Assembly: GCF_041260155.1 (NCBI RefSeq)
Contig: NC_091942.1
Location: 14,164,501-14,228,500 of the forward strand
Direction: 5' to 3'
Length of the DNA: 64,000 nucleotides
Origin: Ptychodera flava
Taxonomy: Eukaryota > Hemichordata > Enteropneusta > Ptychoderidae
Positions 36,722 through 48,600 of this stretch are shown piece by piece (the stretch's first letter is position 1; each line of letters starts with the position of its first letter). A program made the position numbers and the translations under genes. The notes under the pieces are model-generated. The model did no database searches, was not told the DNA's origin, and saw nothing but the letters and a program-made list of their open reading frames with translations.

Positions 36722-37963
36722 ATGAGGACACATACAAGTGAAAGACCATTTGTTGGCAAAGTGTGTGTGGCAAGGTTATCACACAAAATGAAAAATCTTG
36801 AAGTGCATATAAGAACACGTACAGAGAGGAAGCCTTTTATCTGCAAAATATGTGGCAGAGGTTTCACACATAAGGAAGATTGCAAAGTTCACATGAGGAC
36901 ACATACAAATGAAAGACCATTCCTTTGCAAAGTGTGTGACAAGGGTTTCACATGTAATGGACATCTCAAAGTTCACATGAGGAGACACACAAATGAAAGA
37001 CCATCTGTCTGCAAAGTGTGTGGCAAGGGTTTCACATATAATGGAAGTCTCAAAGTTCACATGAGGACACACACAAATGAAAGACCATCTGTCTGCAAAG
37101 TGTGTGGCAAGGGTTTCACATGTAATGGACATCTCAAAGTTCACATGACGACACATACAAATGAGAGACCATTCGTCTGCAAAGTGTGTGGCAAGGGTTT
37201 CAATTGTAATGGAAGTCTAAAAGTTCACATGAGGACACACACAAATGAAAGACCATCTGTCTGCAAGGTGTGTGGCAAGGGTTTCACATGTAATGGAAGT
37301 CTCAGAGTTCACATGAGGACACATACAAATGAAAGACCATTCGTCTGCAAACTGTGTGACAAAGGTTTCAAGCGTGATGTACATCTCAAAGTTCACATGA
37401 GGACACACACAAATGAAAGACCATCTGTCTGCAAGGTGTGTGGCAAGGGTTTCACATGTAATGGAAGTCTCAGAGTTCACATGAGGACACATACAAATGA
37501 AAGACCATTCCTCTGCAAACTGTGTGACAAAGGTTTCAAGCGTGATGTACATCTCAAAGTTCACATGAGGACACACACAAATGAAAGACCATCTGTCTGC
37601 AAAGTGTGTGGCAAGGGTTTCAGATGTAATGGAAGTCTCAAACTTCACATGACAACACATACAAATGAGAGACCATTCGTTTGCAAAGTGTGTGGCAAGG
37701 GTTTCACAAGGAATGGAAATCTCAAAGTTCACATGAGGACACACACAAAGGAGAGACCATCTGTCTGCAAGGTGTGTGGCAAGGGTTTCACATGTAATGG
37801 AAGTCTCAGAGTTCACATGAGGACACATACAAATGAAAGACCATTCCTCTGCAAACTGTGTGACAAAGGTTTCAAGCGTGATGTACATCTCAAAGTTCAC
37901 ATGAGGACACATACAAATGAGAGACCATTTGTCTGCAAACTGTGTGACAAGGGTTTCAAATAA
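36722..37963 (+). CDS. open block 1 of the zinc-finger array
   Basis: 413 open codons with about 13 complete C2H2 fingers from residue 37 on. Fingers alternate between the KVCGKGFTCNGSLRVH type and the KLCDKGFKRDVHLKVH type. The frame ends at TAA just after GFK in the last finger, where a single-base shift separates it from the next block (37984-38541, six to seven fingers). The first listed Met is an internal linker methionine, not a likely start. Belongs to the 36447-42068 locus. Confidence 0.55.
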   Translation: MRTHTSERPFVGKVCVARLSHKMKNLEVHIRTRTERKPFICKICGRGFTHKEDCKVHMRTHTNERPFLCKVCDKGFTCNGHLKVHMRRHTNERPSVCKVCGKGFTYNGSLKVHMRTHTNERPSVCKVCGKGFTCNGHLKVHMTTHTNERPFVCKVCGKGFNCNGSLKVHMRTHTNERPSVCKVCGKGFTCNGSLRVHMRTHTNERPFVCKLCDKGFKRDVHLKVHMRTHTNERPSVCKVCGKGFTCNGSLRVHMRTHTNERPFLCKLCDKGFKRDVHLKVHMRTHTNERPSVCKVCGKGFRCNGSLKLHMTTHTNERPFVCKVCGKGFTRNGNLKVHMRTHTKERPSVCKVCGKGFTCNGSLRVHMRTHTNERPFLCKLCDKGFKRDVHLKVHMRTHTNERPFVCKLCDKGFK

Positions 37964-39451
37964 ATGGAGATCTCAAAGTTCAAATGAGGACACACACAGA
38001 TGAAAGACCATTTGTCTGCAAAGTATGTGGCAAGGGTTTCACAATAAATGGGAATCTCAAAGTTCACATGAGGACACATACAAATGAAAGACCATTTGTC
38101 TGTAAAGTGTGTGACAAGGGTTTCAAAATAAATGGAGATCTCAAAGTTCACATGAGGACACACACAAATGAAAGACCATCTGTCTGCAAAGTGTGTGGCA
38201 AGGGTTTCACATGTAATGGAAGTCTCAGAGTTCACATGAGGACACATACAAATGAAAGACCATTCCTCTGCAAACTGTGTGACAAAGGTTTCAAGCATGA
38301 TGTACATCTCAAAGTTCACATGAGGACACATACAAATGAAAGACCATCTGTCTGCAAAGTGTGTGGCAAGGGTTTCAGATGTAATGGAAGTCTCAAAGTT
38401 CACATGAGGACACATACAAATGAGAGACCATCTGTCTGCAAAGTGTGTGGCAAGGGTTTCACATGTAATGGAAGTCTCAAAGTTCACATGACGACACATA
38501 CAAATGAGAGACCATTCGTTTGCAAAGTGTGTGGCAATTGAGGGTTTCACAAGGAATGGAAATCTCAAAGTTCACATGAGGACCCAAAAATGAAAGACCA
38601 TCTGTCTGCAGGTGTGTGGCAAGGGTTTCACATGTAATGGAAGTCTCAGAGTTCACATGAGGACACATACAAATGAAAGACCATTCCTCTGCAAACTGTG
38701 TGACAAAGGTTTCAAGCGTGATGTACATCTCAAAGTTCACATGAGGACACACACAAATGAAAGACCATCTGTCTGCAAAGTGTGTGGCAAGGGTTTCAGA
38801 TGTAATGGAAGTCTCAGAGTTCACATGAGGACACATACAAATGAAAGACCATTCCTCTGCAAACTGTGTGACAAAGGTTTCAAGCGTGATGTACATCTCA
38901 AAGTTCACATGAGGACACACACAAATGAAAGACCATCTGTCTGCAAAGTGTGTTGCAAGGGTTTCACATGTAATGAAGTCTCAGAGTTCACATGAGGACA
39001 CATACAAATGAAAGACCATTCCTCTGCAAACTGTGTGACAAAGGTTTCAAGCGTGATGTACATCTCAAAGTTCACATGAGGACACACACAAATGAAAGAC
39101 CATTCCTCTGCAAACTGTGTGGACAAAGGTTTCAAGCGTGATGTACATCTCAAAGTTCACATGAGGACACACACAAATGAAAGACCATCTGTCTGCAAAG
39201 TGTGTGGCAAGGGTTTCAGATGTAATGGAAGTCTCAGAGTTCACATGAGGACACATACAAATGAAAGACCATTCCTCTGCAAACTGTGTGGCAAAGGTTT
39301 CAAGCGTGATGTACATCTCAAAGTTCACATGAGGACACACACAAATGAAAGACAGCTGTCTGCAAAGTGTGTGGCAAGGGTTTCACATGTAATGGAAGTC
39401 TCAAAGTTCACATGAAGGACACACACAAATGAAAGACCATTCGTTTGCAAA

Positions 39452-40942
39452 GTGTGTGGCAAGGGTTTCACATGTAATGGACATCTCAAAGTACACATGA
39501 GGACACACACAAATGAGAGACCATTCATCTGCAAAGTGTGTGACAAGGGTTTCACATGTAATGGAAGTCTCAAAGTTCACATGAGGACACATACAAATGA
39601 AAGACCATTCCTCTGCAAACTGTGTGACAAAGGTTTCAAGCGTGATGTACATCTCAAAGTTCACATGAGGACACACACAAATGAAAGACCATCTGTCTGC
39701 AAAGTGTGTGGCAAGGGTTTCACATGTAATGGAAGTCTCAAAGTTCACATGACGACACATACAAATGAGAGACCATTCGTTTGCAAAGTGTGTGGCAAGG
39801 GTTTCACAAGGAATGGAAATCTCAAAGTTCACATGAGGACACACACAAATGAAAGACCATCTGTCTGCAAGGTGTGTGGCAAGGGTTTCACATGTAATGG
39901 AAGTCTCAGAGTTCACATGAGGACACATACAAATGAAAGACCATTCCTCTGCAAACTGTGTGACAAAGGTTTCAAGCGTGATGTACATCTCAAAGTTCAC
40001 ATGAGGACACATACAAATGAGAGACCATTTGTCTGCAAAGTGTGTGACAAGGGTTTCAAAATAAATGGAGATCTCAAAGTTCACATGAGGACACACACAG
40101 ATGAAAGACCATTTGTCTGCAAAGTATGTGGCAAGGGTTTCACAATAAATGGGAATCTCAAAGTTCACATGAGGACACATACAAATGAAAGACCATTTGT
40201 CTGTAAAGTGTGTGACAAGGGTTTCAAAATAAATGGAGATCTCAAAGTTCACATGAGGACACACACAAATGAAAGACCATCTGTCTGCAAAGTGTGTGGC
40301 AAGGGTTTCACATGTAATGGAAGTCTCAGAGTTCACATGAGGACACATACAAATGAAAGACCATTCCTCTGCAAACTGTGTGACAAAGGTTTCAAGCATG
40401 ATGTACATCTCAAAGTTCACATGAGGACACACACAAATGAAAGACCATCTGTCTGCAAAGTGTGTGGCAAGGGTTTCACATGTAATGGAAGTCTCAAAGT
40501 TCACATGAGGACACATACAAATGAGAGACCATTCGTCTGCAAAGTGTGTGACAAGGGTTTCAAAATAAATGGAGATCTCAAAGTTCACATGAGGACACAC
40601 ACAGATGAAAGACCATTTGTCTGCAAAGTATGTGGCAAGGGTTTCACAAGGAATGGGAATCTCAAAATTCACATGAGGACACATACAAATGAAAGACCAT
40701 CTGTCTGCAAAGTGTGTGGCAAGGGTTTCAATTGTAATGGAAGTCTAAAAGTTCACATCAGGGCGCATACAAATGAGAGACCATTCATCTGCAAAGTGTG
40801 TGACAAGGGTTTCACAATAAATGGGAATCTCAAAGTTCACATGAGGACACATACAAATGAAAGACCATTTGTCTGCAAAGTGTGTGACAAAGGTTTCAAA
40901 CGTGATGTACATCTCAAAGTTCACATGAAGACACACAAATGA
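39452..40942 (+). CDS. open block 2 of the zinc-finger array (longest)
   Basis: 496 open codons and 18 consecutive fingers, the longest intact run. Finger types by helix: TCNGHL, TCNGSL, KRDVHL or KHDVHL, TRNGNL, KINGDL, TINGNL and NCNGSL. The linker is NERP except after the KINGDL type, where it is usually DERP, so linker and helix types travel together. That shows duplication by multi-finger blocks. The frame ends at TGA after MKTHK, where the expected linker is broken. If the locus is expressed, this block alone could form a long DNA-binding rod. Confidence 0.55.
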   Translation: MCGKGFTCNGHLKVHMRTHTNERPFICKVCDKGFTCNGSLKVHMRTHTNERPFLCKLCDKGFKRDVHLKVHMRTHTNERPSVCKVCGKGFTCNGSLKVHMTTHTNERPFVCKVCGKGFTRNGNLKVHMRTHTNERPSVCKVCGKGFTCNGSLRVHMRTHTNERPFLCKLCDKGFKRDVHLKVHMRTHTNERPFVCKVCDKGFKINGDLKVHMRTHTDERPFVCKVCGKGFTINGNLKVHMRTHTNERPFVCKVCDKGFKINGDLKVHMRTHTNERPSVCKVCGKGFTCNGSLRVHMRTHTNERPFLCKLCDKGFKHDVHLKVHMRTHTNERPSVCKVCGKGFTCNGSLKVHMRTHTNERPFVCKVCDKGFKINGDLKVHMRTHTDERPFVCKVCGKGFTRNGNLKIHMRTHTNERPSVCKVCGKGFNCNGSLKVHIRAHTNERPFICKVCDKGFTINGNLKVHMRTHTNERPFVCKVCDKGFKRDVHLKVHMKTHK

Positions 40943-42068
40943 CAGACCATTCATCTGCAAAGTGTGTGGCAAGGGTTTCAATTGTAATGGAAGTCTAAAA
41001 GTTCACATCAGGGCGCATACAAATGAGAGACCATTCATCTGCAAAGTGTGTGACAAGGGTTTCACAAGTAATGGAAATCTCAAAGTTCACATGAAGACAC
41101 ACACAAATGAAAGACCATTCGTTTGCAAAGTGTGTGGCAAGGGTTTCACATGTAATGGACATCTCAAAGTACACATGAGGACACACACAAATGACAGACC
41201 ATTCCTCTGCAAAGTGTGTGACAAGGGTTTCACAAGGAATGGAGATCTCAAAGTTCACATGAGACACATACAAATGAAAGACCATTTGTCTGCAAAGTGT
41301 GTGACAAAGATTTCAAACATAATGGGAATTTCAAAGTTCAGATGAGGACACATACAAATGGCAGACCATTCCTCTGCAAAGTATGTGACAAGGGTTTCAC
41401 AAGGAATGGAGTTCTCAAATTTCACATGTGGACACATACAAATGAAAGACATTCCTCTGCAAAGTGTGTGACAAGGGTTTCATAAGGAATGGAAATCTCA
41501 AAGTTCATATGAGGACACACACAAATGAAAGACCATTTGTATGTAAAGTGTGTGGCAAGGGTTTCTCATGTAATGGAAGTCTCAAAGTTCACGTAAGGAC
41601 ACACAACAAATGACAGACCATTTGTCTGCAAAGTGTGTGGCAAGGGTTTCAAATGTAATGGAAGTCTCAAAGTTCACATGAGGAGACTTACAAATGAAAG
41701 ACCATTTGTCTGCAAAGTGTGTGACAAGGGTTTCACAATAAATAGAGAACTCAAAGTTCACATGAGGACACACACAAATGAAAGACCATTTGTCTGCAAA
41801 GTGTGTGGCAAGGTTTCAGATGTAATGGGAATCTCAAAGTTCACACGAAGACACACACAAACAAAAGACCATTCGTCTGCAAAGTGTGTGGCAAGGGTTT
41901 CACACAAAATGGAAATCTGAAAGTTCATATGTCGACACATACAGATGAGAAGCCTTTTGTCTGCATTATGTGACAAGTGTTTCACACATCATGCAAATCT
42001 TGTGGTGACACATACAGATGAGAAACTGTAGTTCTGCAAAGTGTGTAGCAAGGATTTCTCTCGTATTT

Positions 42069-44907
42069 AAAACTCAAAGATTATACTGGGATACATACAA
42101 ATACATACAAATGATGAATATTGATCTAATCTAGGCATGCCACATTGACTGAACATCATGCTTTGGCCTATGATGTCAAGGTTGCAAAGTGACCAATATT
42201 ACTCAGTAAAAACTTCCGTGACTGTAATGTCCTACATGTACTGAGATCATTTCAGACATTCTGAATTGCGTTGATAATCAACTTGAGAAATACCCTGGAA
42301 TTCAAAATGCCAGTAGTGGAAAGGAGACGTCCACCATCACCCGAAATTGCTTGGGGAAGAAGCAGATCAAATACCGCCATTACAATTTATCTGTGGATGC
42401 TGTTTGTTAGGTTGGTTGGTTTATTTGAGAAGTCAATTCTATTTGTTTTTCATGTCTGACAAAAGCGGCGAATATATATTGTAGGCATATAATATTTTAT
42501 TGTTTACATCAATTTTTCACCAACACTTTTCAATGCTTTTTGTCATTTCTTTCTTTGTTTCTTTACAAGTATAGTCAAATGATACTTTAAAAAGTTTCTT
42601 ATTCTATTCCACATGTTTAAAGCATAGTATCCCCACCTTTTCAATGAGTAGTAAGCACTCATGTGTGTCCACCACTCTCCTTGAGTACTCACCCTGTAAA
42701 GTATCTAAATAAACATGCATTATCAAACAATCAAATAAGAAGCGTCAGCCAAAGTTCCCTGTGGTCGCTTGGCTTTTCTTGGCAGCAGTTAATGGCTGGC
42801 TTACCCATTGCATTCACCCCGCGATCTAATTAACAACCTGCTACAGCATATTGCAACGATCAATTTCACCATCACCTCACCATGGACATGACAGTCTGAA
42901 GTTTTAACATTCTATTCAACTTACTCTGTTTTGATATTTATATGCCCACAGATTTGTCCCACATCAAAGATCTCATTAGATTTGTCTGCAAAACAATACA
43001 AATAATGTAAGGCTGTATGCAAATGTCCACAACAGAGCCTATCTTCATGGAGGAGAGCTAAAGTGGTGACAGGCCAGTTTGTTACTTGCAGGTTGGCCCC
43101 TGCATCTTACTAATAAATCTTTTGAACAGCAGTCGGGGTAAAAATTCATTGTAATATTTTATAGGTCTCACAGAAAAATTAGTCCGTACTTGACATTCTC
43201 CATATCACATGTTAAGAATAGAGTACTAATCTAACTGGTGAGTGTAATTCATGTGATAATTTATTTGAACATTTAAATTGCACCCACAATACTATATGAA
43301 CTTCTGTATCTATACAACATATCCAATCTGTTGATATAATTTTCTGTATTGCAAAGTTTACAAATTTACATTTCTTGCAATTTGGACTCAAAAGGATCAA
43401 ACAAAATGGTATCTTACTGACTTTAAAATATGATTTGGCAGAATTCAAAATTCCGTCTGCACATGCTGTCTCTGATCTACATCCTTACCTTGAAAACACA
43501 AAACCAATAGCAATTCTGTATGGAAAATGTTTCTCCCCTCTTCAAGAATCTGAAAATTACACCAATAGCATGGCAATACCAGTCGGTAAGTGAAAAGATC
43601 CTTTGACATTTTTCTTATACCAGTCATACATTTGAAATAGATAAATTTGCAGGTACAGAAAACATCCAGACAGAGTGATGTCAACAAAACAAACTAGTCG
43701 CTGCATTGGCAGAAACTGTGATGACTATCACATAGAAATCTGGGACATGAAATGGACTGTTTCATCTGCATTCCCTCAGTTGAATTCACAGAAGTAGATT
43801 GCCCACCAATAGCAATAATCTCAACTTAGTGGGGACTGTATCATCAATGATAACTAGGTTGGTATTATATGGGTATTTGCCCACTTCCTGTGTCTGTCTA
43901 TACCTTCATGCCTGTCCATCCACTGTGGAAACTTGAAAAGTGCTGCACTTGTTACTATGATATTTTGTGTGAGGTGCATACATGGGGGATTTGGGACAAC
44001 TATTTTTTTATTTTTATGATTTCACAAATATGCATATAAGGTCAGATAAAAAAAACCATCACCATAATTGCTGGTCCAATCAGTAGATCAGAAGGTATTT
44101 AACGACAAATCCTTTTAGGCTCTCCCATGCATCATCAACACTCCCTCCACAGACTAAGATAAAAAGTATTCACTCAGCCCCATAGAACATCCTTACACAG
44201 ACATCACATTCATTGTATCAGGATGCCAACTGCCACTCTGCAAGAATTGCCCCAAAATACAATCTTCCCAATTTTGCGTCAAAGTCAACAAGGAGTACCA
44301 AGGTCATACCAAGGATCATCTACACCAAATTTCAAAGTACAAACACACGCAGATATTGAGATGATTATTTTGACCAAAAATGGCAAAAATTTGCCCCAAA
44401 ACTCCAATCTTGTCAATTTCTGCCACAATTTGAAGTAACTACAATCACCACCAGTGAAACCGCTTTTTGACCAAAGATGACAACAGTTGCATTAAAAATA
44501 CACATTTCCATATTTCATTACAATTCAAACAAACTTTAAAAGATTATCCTTGGAACTGATACAACAAATATCCAGGCTGTGTAGATAAGGGTTGTCCAGT
44601 AGATTTTTAAAAATATTTTGACAGAAAATGATAAAATTGCTGTGAAAATACAAACTTGCATATTTCATCACAGTTTGACCAAATCTATATAAGATCATCC
44701 CTGTAGTGATCTTCATACCAAAGATTACAGCTGTTTGACCAGCGATTATGGAGAATACTTTCAACAAAATATGGAGTTTGCATCTCTTTGACAATATATC
44801 ATGAAAAGACAACCAGGCTGCCAGTACACCCATGATGCATCTGCATACAAAATATCAAGTTTGTAAGTACTTCAGTTCTCAAGATATTTGAATAGATAGA
44901 GATCCTA

Positions 44908-44940
<33 letters not shown>

Positions 44941-44941
44941 T

Positions 44942-44972
<31 letters not shown>

Positions 44973-44993
44973 TACATACACATACACACACAC

Positions 44994-45026
<33 letters not shown>

Positions 45027-45693
45027 CTAATACACACAAACTGACGAACAAACGCCAGATAAATACCACTACTAACAGCTTGTACATTCTTCTATGATGA
45101 AAATTCAAAATTCTGTTTCCAAATATTTCATGAATCATAGAACCATGATTGATTTTGGAATTAAGTCAACGTAATTTCACTTGCAAATATAAAATGCTGA
45201 GAAAGATTTTTTTCTTTCCAATGACAAAGTCACTACCCTGTCATTTTAAGACATACTAGTGGTGATTATTCATGTGAATACAATCACACAAAGAATTAAA
45301 TCAGAAAAGGATCACAAGTACTTAGCACTGTCATGATCCATGCAGTATGGTATGTCTTTGATATACATGTATGATATTCATACAACCATGGAGGCAAAAA
45401 ACAACATCGATGATACAAAATCAGTGTTCTCCAATTTAATACCAACATATAATTTTCATGTCTTTTTTTTTTATTAAAGTTAATTCTATTGTATTCATAT
45501 TAAAATATGAAAAGATTGCTGAAGAAATAATGGGGTGGCCCAACCCTCAAATCACCTTGTGTAGAACCATGACATACCCTGGGTACTGTATCAGTTTGAC
45601 AATGGGGACAGCCAAGCTAATTTGAACACTAAGAAGAACACCTAGATATTGCAATATTTTGGCCATATAAAAAATAATGCTGTCAACTTAATG
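42069..45693. other. intergenic stretch between zinc-finger locus and SDR42E
   Basis: AATAAA at 42708-42713 may end the zinc-finger transcript, and TTTATT at 45469-45474 is AATAAA on the minus strand for SDR42E. Near 44250-44800 a diverged repeat of roughly 150-200 bp is present (TTTTGACCAAA, AAATTTGCCCCAAAA, CATATTTCATCACAGTTTGA). An open stretch at about 43400-43585 ends at a consensus donor GTAAGTG and could be an exon, but it has no recognisable domain or clear acceptor. Confidence 0.45.
44908..45026 (+). repeat. (CATA)/(CACA) microsatellite
   Basis: Alternating CATA and CACA units across about 120 bp. Confidence 0.9.
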
Positions 45694-48600
45694 CTATGTT
45701 GTAACCATTGGAAGAAATGACAGCAGCATGACTGCAAACATTGCTGCAATTACAAAGTTGATCAGCCAGTAAGAGACAGCAGATGGTTGACGACGTTTGC
45801 GCTTCAGCTTTAGTTTCTGGAAGTGTTCGACAATATCTGCAATGTCATGATCTATTGGTTCGTAGCCGAGATGCCGGGATGCTTTTTCCAGGTTGAAGTA
45901 GTGAGTCACTGCTACCTGAAATAACTACAGAGAAGAAACAAGAAATACAGGTGATTCAAATAGGCTGATAAAATTGCACTTCTTTGTACATGGATTCACA
46001 ATGGCTTTCTCATGTTATGGTCAACTCATAGAATAACACAAACTGTATGTGTACTTATGTTTGTTAAGTTGTAGAAGTAAAAATGTTAAGTTGTAGAAGT
46101 AAAAAGAAGTGACAACTGAAAATGGCTGAAGAACACAAAACGTATTATCTTGATGTTTTTTGCAGGGGCAATTTACTTCATTCTCCTGTTACACAGACGT
46201 AAAACTATGGAACACACTGCCGAATTCTCTTGAAAATCAAACATCTAGGTTAACAGAAGCCCTGAAAGATTATCTCTTATGAGAATCTCTTGCTATGTAT
46301 TAATGTGTTTACTTACTAGGTCGAATTCGAAGGTAAAACGAATTCTAGCTGTAATAACTTAACTTTGTGCAATCTTTTTTTACTGTCACAGTAACTATTT
46401 TCTCTTCACAAAATTACATGTATCATTTATCAGACAGCAGCCATTAATAGTTTTTGATAATGTGTATATTTGAGTTAATGGGACTAGGCTCGACTAGCTC
46501 CTTATTGTCAACATATTCTACGGAATTTGAATTCTATTATGTTACTTTAAGCTTAAAGATTACAATAAAATGATGATGATGATGAAGTTAGGAAATGCTT
46601 TGAAAGTTTGTCTCTATATTGTCCACAAAGAGAAATCAGTAGGAGATACAGCAACTGAAGTCATGTTTTTTACATATAGTCTAATGATCCTGCCCCTGAT
46701 CAGAGTAAAACATGTTTATCACTCGAAGTTTACAATATTGCTCTTCTTAGAGTAATCTACACTCCCCGGAAGACAAACATTTATACTCTTTTCAATGAAC
46801 TGTGGATGGAATAAGCACTTGGCAATTGGCAGCACTACTTGGCTTTACGTTTATTTTGACATAAAGTGTGCAAATGAGACAATATAATAACATCATGACA
46901 AGTGAAATTCAACACAAGAAGGAGAGTTTTGCATACTTACCTCTGTACGAGTGATTAGAGGCTGGAAGTTGTAGAATGGTTTCACAATGAAGTGAACCCA
47001 TTCAACAAGTAAACCTGTGATAGAAAAGGTGAAATGGAAAAATTCAAAATTCATGGTTTAACTGAGGCCTTACTCAAATTCTGCCTACTGGCTCTCAGTA
47101 AGTGCTGTCAGGAAAGGAAAGCAGTCTTTTTCAATAACAATAGGAAAATACATTTCTCTTGCCATCAAGAACACAGACTCACATGAAATCATTGTTTATG
47201 GTATATAGACAAACATAATGGGACTTCTAGTTCCATATGCATGTATAGAAAAATACTGGACCTAGCCTATTTGCAGAACTGAATATTATTTTAAGTTTGT
47301 AAGTAACAATTAATTTTCTCCCAGGTAATGGAAATACCTGAACAAATTTCTAGTAACACAATACTTCTCATAAGTATATCCAAGAACAAAATCTGTTCAG
47401 GATATCTTGAATATTCTCAAAATATATACGGATTTCGTATCTAATGTTGACATGTAAATGCAAGTCGATTTCTTCCCTTTAGCCTCAGACTTACCTACAT
47501 AATACATGACTATATAAGGCACAGACAAAGATGGAAAACTGATGCCAAGTCCATGGTACAGAGGTCTCAGCCATTCAAACTGGTTTACTGGTTTGCCATC
47601 GGATATAAAATAAACTTCACCAGCCTGAAGAAACAAACACAGCAATGGTGGTAAAACAGTGATTCTTTCAAACACATGAGATAACATTTAAAATTTTCGA
47701 AATATCCAACATCTAGGACTTATTAAAGTGAACCTTTTATTTTGGACAAAGTAACCTAAATTACATGATACAAATGTAAGAATGTATAATGAAAATGTTA
47801 AAATTTCACTCAGACTAGTATCATCTGTAAAAACAACACCTATTATATGGAAAATACATAATTGTCAGAAAATATTTCATCTTTATATTTTTGCATAATG
47901 TAAGAAATATCACATTTATAAAGTATCTGGTCTTTCTGATCACAACTGTTTTGGAAACGAAATATTTCCTTTGGGTTGAAATCTTATGAAATGGAAAGTG
48001 AAGCATCATAATAGGGTTTGGTCAAACTTACAGCTATGTGTTGTTTAGATTCACTAAGTCTATCTGCCGCTAGGACATGTCCAGCTGCCAGGTTGTCAAC
48101 GTGAACCCATTCTATAAGTATGTCTGGACCACCGATCTTGAACATGGTTAATCCAGCTTCCATCATTTCCTGTGCAATCAAAGAGGAGGTGAAACCCTTT
48201 ACTGATATTTGAATTCTCACATTCAGGCATGCACTTATCAGATTTACCCGTCAGCAAATCCATATACTGAAGTTCAGTTTCAATGACAAAACAACCACAG
48301 TAACTATCAGTAATGCTCGTAACCAAAGTCTCTGGGATCAAAACATTGGTTTTTAGCTTCAAATATGCATGTCTACATTCACTCAGCAAAACAAAAGTAA
48401 CCCATATGAAACAATAATAAGGTCACAAAATTCACCTTTGGTTCAGAAAGAATCCATTAAATATGGATGGAAAATTACCAGCCTGACATAGGAAATCCTC
48501 AAATCAAGAGTACAAACTGCTATGCCCAATGAGGGCGCTATAACAAGTGCAGGTGCACAATGGAAGTTGACTCATTGACAAAGAAAACCAACGCACCACA

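Larger units (their letters stand above)
36447..42068 (+). pseudogene. giant C2H2 zinc-finger array, frame-broken
   Basis: About 65 C2H2 fingers follow one another at an 84-bp period, with the classic linker H-T-N-E-R-P. The locus opens at ATG 36447 (MRPDNCKVCGKSF), with an in-frame stop just upstream and a 3' splice site near 36370. Frames change repeatedly, for example near 36500, 36650, 37960, 38540, 38990, 39110, 39410, 40940, 41260, 41450 and 41820, so no single frame spans the array. Either the gene is decaying, or the assembly has indel errors in a highly repetitive tract. Fingers fall into a few types, with the helix position before the first zinc histidine nearly always Val. No KRAB, BTB or SET domain is seen. 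The last fingers (41880-42068) are degenerate. AATAAA lies at 42708. Proteins of this kind usually bind DNA in the nucleus. Confidence 0.7.

Noticed and set aside
37217-40684. Long minus-strand open frames opposite the zinc fingers, up to 427 codons
   Set aside because: They repeat every 28 residues (CPHVNFE...CETLATHFAD) as the exact complement of the finger array. They are shadow frames.
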